Below are positions 60,825 through 64,000 of a stretch of 64,000 bases of DNA, in pieces; the first letter of the stretch is position 1, and every line of letters begins with the position of its first letter. This DNA comes from Actinomycetes bacterium (GTDB lineage Bacteria; Actinomycetota; Acidimicrobiia; Acidimicrobiales; Bog-793). A program made the position numbers and the translations under genes. Location of the stretch: assembly GCA_021796535.1 (NCBI GenBank), contig JAKABW010000005.1, forward strand, positions 1 through 64,000, written 5' to 3'. Under the pieces are notes generated by a model. That model ran no database searches. It was not told where the DNA came from and worked only from the letters and a program-made list of their open reading frames with translations.

Positions 60825-61916
60825 TTATTCTTTCAATTCACGGGATACCTGACTTTTTGAAACACCTGTCAAAATTTCTATATCGCGGACAGAAAACCCT
60901 TCTTGTTGAAGCTTTTTTAAGTCACTGCTTGTCTGGTGTATGGCTTCGTATAGCTTTTTCAAATAATCGAATTCACTCGATGAATCACTGAAAGCCATCG
61001 CCCTTTTTATTATATTTTTCAGTTCGCCGGGATAAGGGATATCGTTCATGGTAGCCATGATTTTCCTGAACAAATTTATATTGCGTCCGGCAAATTTAAA
61101 CTTTGGCAACAAACTATTGACAATTGATTCGGCAACTTCCATGAGGTCTTCTCTGCTGTATCTGTTAAAATTGATGACAGCATCAAATCGTCTTGTTAAA
61201 GCTTTGTCAAAGCGATTATACAGGTTCGTGGTAGCCACAAGCACGACACTGTCGCTTAGTCTGTCAAGACCTTTGAGGACTGATGAAGTGACCCGCCCCA
61301 TTTCTCGCAAATCGTTAGAGTTGACGCGATCCATGGCTATTGCATCTATTTCATCAAATAAGATAATCACTTGATCCGGATTTGGCAGAGCATATACCTC
61401 TTGGAATAACGATGCAATATTCTTTGAAGTTTGACCAAGTTTACTGTCAATAATACTGTCGAAATTAACGGCATACAGGTCACGCTTCAGTATGCGTGCT
61501 ATCTGTTTTGCAGTTTCGGTCTTACCTGTACCCGGATCGCCTTCAAATAAAAACTTGTTCATCCCGCCATTGTAATTAATTGAATTAATAACACCCAACA
61601 CATCATTTTTGATCAAAACAGGAAGCGGTAACGGGGTGGCATCCAAATTTATCTTACAGAAAAAGGACGATTCGTATTCGCTGCTTTGCGGCAGAAAAGT
61701 ATTGACGCCGGAAAGCAAGGCCATTATATATTCAGCCAGTTGTGAATCACCGCTCTGATCAAACAAGCGCGCTATGATGTAAGCTTCGTTTCTGAAACCG
61801 GCCTCGTTATTCTCAGAGTGGTACTTTATAAGATTGAGTATGTTTCTTTTGCGCATTTGTTCCGCCACAAGCCCATCATAACAACCTTGGGACAAGGTTA
61901 CAATATTTTGGGACAC
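60825..61916 (-). CDS. AAA ATPase, IetA-like, with C-terminal HTH-like tail
   Basis: FEGDPGTGKTETAKQIAR, VIILFDEIDAIAMDR, LVATTNLYNRFDKALTRRFD; tail GFSVRDIEILTGVSKSQVSRELKE; 4-nt gap to protease gene. Confidence 0.87.
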   Translation of the reverse strand: MSQNIVTLSQGCYDGLVAEQMRKRNILNLIKYHSENNEAGFRNEAYIIARLFDQSGDSQLAEYIMALLSGVNTFLPQSSEYESSFFCKINLDATPLPLPVLIKNDVLGVINSINYNGGMNKFLFEGDPGTGKTETAKQIARILKRDLYAVNFDSIIDSKLGQTSKNIASLFQEVYALPNPDQVIILFDEIDAIAMDRVNSNDLREMGRVTSSVLKGLDRLSDSVVLVATTNLYNRFDKALTRRFDAVINFNRYSREDLMEVAESIVNSLLPKFKFAGRNINLFRKIMATMNDIPYPGELKNIIKRAMAFSDSSSEFDYLKKLYEAIHQTSSDLKKLQQEGFSVRDIEILTGVSKSQVSRELKE

Positions 61917-62063
61917 AAAGTCATAATATTGTATTCTCTCTGTGTGCTATACCATCTTCCATGGATATTATCGCCACGCTTTTTATGAAAACACGCCACA
62001 TTACAACAGTCTTATTAGCGGCAACCCACAAATGTCCATCGGATAACGGAACAAGAAATACCG

Positions 62064-63011
62064 CTAATCGCGACAGGCTGCCCCCACAATATCGCTCAGC
62101 TTTTCTATGCCGTTGGCCAGACAGAATTTCCCGATTTCGCGCAAGACATTGAGAGTGGCCTTGGGGTTGGCCAAGGTCGCCGTCCCCACTTCCACGGCAT
62201 TTGCCCCGGCCATCATCATGGCTATGGCATCTTCGCCGTGAGAAATTCCTCCCACGCCTATGATCGGAGCCCCAGGAAAAGCTTTGCGGCAATCATAAAC
62301 CGCCTTTATGGCCACCGTATGCAGAGCCCGGCCGGAAAGTCCGCCCGAAATACCGCCCAATTTGGGCTTTCTTTCAAGAATGTCGATCGCCATGGCCGGC
62401 ATGGTATTTACCAGCACCAGTCCTTCCGCCCCGTTTTCCAAAGCGGCTGCGGCGACTCGCGTCAATTCGCTTGCCGCCGGCGAAAGCTTGACAAAAAACG
62501 GCAGACCGAAATCTTTCAGTGCCGCCGCGATCTCTCCCGTCTTGAGCGGAGAGTACGAAAAAAGTTTGCCGGCATCCTCCACGTTGGGACAGGATACGTT
62601 AATTTCCGCCGCCAGCAGATCGTCTTTTACGGAAACCAGTTTTTCTGCCGCAGCGGCAAAATCCGCCACCGTTTTGCCCCAAACGGAACAGATTACTTTG
62701 GCTCCGCTCCGTTTCAGGGCGGGCAAATCCGTTTCCAGCCATGAGTCGATGCCGTCTCCCTGCAAGCCCACGCTGTTCAGCATCCCGACCGTCAGTGGCA
62801 CAAGCCTGGGGGCTTTGTTGCCTGGCGTCGAAAATACGGCCACAGACTTTGTCACGACGGCCCCGAGCAAAGAAATATCGAAATAGTCCGCCAACTCGGC
62901 AGCGTGACCGGCCGTGCCGGAAGCCGTCAACACCGGATTCTCGAGATGCACGCGGCCGAGCTCACAGGATAAATCCGGGCCGGCCGGCAGAATGTCTTTC
63001 TTATTTTTCAA
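62064..63011 (-). CDS. pyrD: Dihydroorotate dehydrogenase (class 1B-like)
   Basis: NPVLTASGTAGH, INVSCPNVEDAG, IIGVGGISHGEDAIAMMMAGANAVEVGTA; TTG start overlaps carB stop. Confidence 0.92.
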   Translation of the reverse strand: MKNKKDILPAGPDLSCELGRVHLENPVLTASGTAGHAAELADYFDISLLGAVVTKSVAVFSTPGNKAPRLVPLTVGMLNSVGLQGDGIDSWLETDLPALKRSGAKVICSVWGKTVADFAAAAEKLVSVKDDLLAAEINVSCPNVEDAGKLFSYSPLKTGEIAAALKDFGLPFFVKLSPAASELTRVAAAALENGAEGLVLVNTMPAMAIDILERKPKLGGISGGLSGRALHTVAIKAVYDCRKAFPGAPIIGVGGISHGEDAIAMMMAGANAVEVGTATLANPKATLNVLREIGKFCLANGIEKLSDIVGAACRD

Positions 63012-64000
63012 GTTGGTTCGCCCCGGTAAAAAAATGCATTTCCTGCAGCGGGACGACATCCAAACCTTTGGAATTGACTTCACCGATGCTGGAGGCGGCG
63101 GCCTTGGCCGCCGAAACCGTCGTGATGAGGGGTATGTGATTCACCTGCGCCACATGCCGTATGTACTGCCCGTCGGCGTGCGGACCGCGCCCTCTCGGGG
63201 TGTTGATCACCAGATGCACCAGCTTTTGCTCTATCAAATCCACCGCCGTGCCGAAATAATGCCTGTCGGAAGTGTCCGATTCCGCTTTGCCGTCCATGGA
63301 GAGTTTGGCCACCAAAATATCCGGAGCAACGCCGTTCTCCGACAGGTAGTCATAAGTGCCGCTCGTGGCAGCTATTTTGAAACCGTTTTCTTGCAATATT
63401 TTGGCGACTTTCAAGCCCTGAGGCTTATCGTGGTCCGCCAGGGACATGAATACGCCGCCGGAACGCGGGATGGTATTTGACGCCGCCAGTTGGCTCTTGT
63501 AAAAAGCCAGACCGAAGTTGGGAGCTATCCCCATCACTTCGCCGGTGCTACGCATTTCCGGGCCCAGCAGGGCATCCACATCAGGAAAGCGGTCAAAGGG
63601 CAAAACCGCTTCTTTTACGCAGACAAACTCACTTTGCCTGGCGCTTGCCGCGGTCGGCGTGTCGCGGGTCCAGTCTTTTCCGAAGACGTCAACGCCTTCC
63701 GGTATGATGCCGGAACCGGTCAGTTCCGCTATGGACTCGCCGGCGATGACCCTGGCAGCTATTTTGGCAAGCGGCACACCGGTGGCTTTGGCCACGAACG
63801 GCACGGTTCTGCTGGCTCTGGGGTTGGCTTCTATCACAAACACTTTGCCGTCTTTTACGGCGTATTGAACGTTGAGAGGTCCGACGACCGCAAGGGCCGC
63901 CGCAATTCTAAAAGTATAGTCTTTTATCACGGCAACGACGTCTTCCGGAAGCGTGGGAGGAGGCGTCGCACAGGCCGAGTCGCCGGAATGGATGCCCGCT
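63001..64000 (-). CDS. carB: Carbamoyl-phosphate synthase large subunit, C-terminal part (runs off the window)
   Basis: FVIEANPRASRTVPFVAKATGVPLAKIAARVIAG, VSMADHDKP-like motif, MGS-domain TSGTYDYL; reverse-strand reading continues to the window end (SGDSACATPPPTLPE). Confidence 0.95.
   Translation of the reverse strand, partial: AGIHSGDSACATPPPTLPEDVVAVIKDYTFRIAAALAVVGPLNVQYAVKDGKVFVIEANPRASRTVPFVAKATGVPLAKIAARVIAGESIAELTGSGIIPEGVDVFGKDWTRDTPTAASARQSEFVCVKEAVLPFDRFPDVDALLGPEMRSTGEVMGIAPNFGLAFYKSQLAASNTIPRSGGVFMSLADHDKPQGLKVAKILQENGFKIAATSGTYDYLSENGVAPDILVAKLSMDGKAESDTSDRHYFGTAVDLIEQKLVHLVINTPRGRGPHADGQYIRHVAQVNHIPLITTVSAAKAAASSIGEVNSKGLDVVPLQEMHFFTGANQLEK

Overview
The 64 kb window looks actinobacterial: it encodes an mIHF homologue, a PAC2 protein, a helicase-motif-poor PriA, and the rpsO-pnp-M16-dap-rnj-ftsK and carB-pyrD/mihF/rpoZ-coaBC-metK-priA blocks. 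The left ~9.5 kb is an accessory region ending at tRNA-Ala(GGC). It carries (i) an XRE/ImmA-IrrE metallopeptidase + PIN-like toxin-antitoxin-type pair, (ii) an SDR gene whose palindromic promoter/operator abuts an IS630-type insertion, (iii) a three-gene operon of metallopeptidase, PD-(D/E)XK Mrr-like nuclease and UvrD-like helicase, in which the metallopeptidase N-terminus has been replaced in frame by an IS630 transposase DNA-binding region, and (iv) remnants of an IS1634-like transposase and a large serine recombinase. The rest is mostly housekeeping: leuS, a GH94 phosphorylase, a lpd-E2-lipB::lipA fusion-PAC2 cluster, cysDNC, rnhA, sufC-sufS-sufU, thrB, dacA, ftsK, rnj, dapA/dapB, pnp, rpsO, priA, metK, coaBC, rpoZ, mihF, pyrD and carB. 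Other items of note: a tandem pair of GT-C-like membrane proteins sharing a 792-bp apparently identical 5' segment but mosaic, diverged 3' parts; a Shine-Dalgarno-sequestering palindrome ahead of an FmdE-like gene; and an IetAS-like AAA-ATPase/subtilase pair between pyrD and an orphan peptide-binding protein/mihF. All functional calls are from reading motifs by eye; no database search was run.
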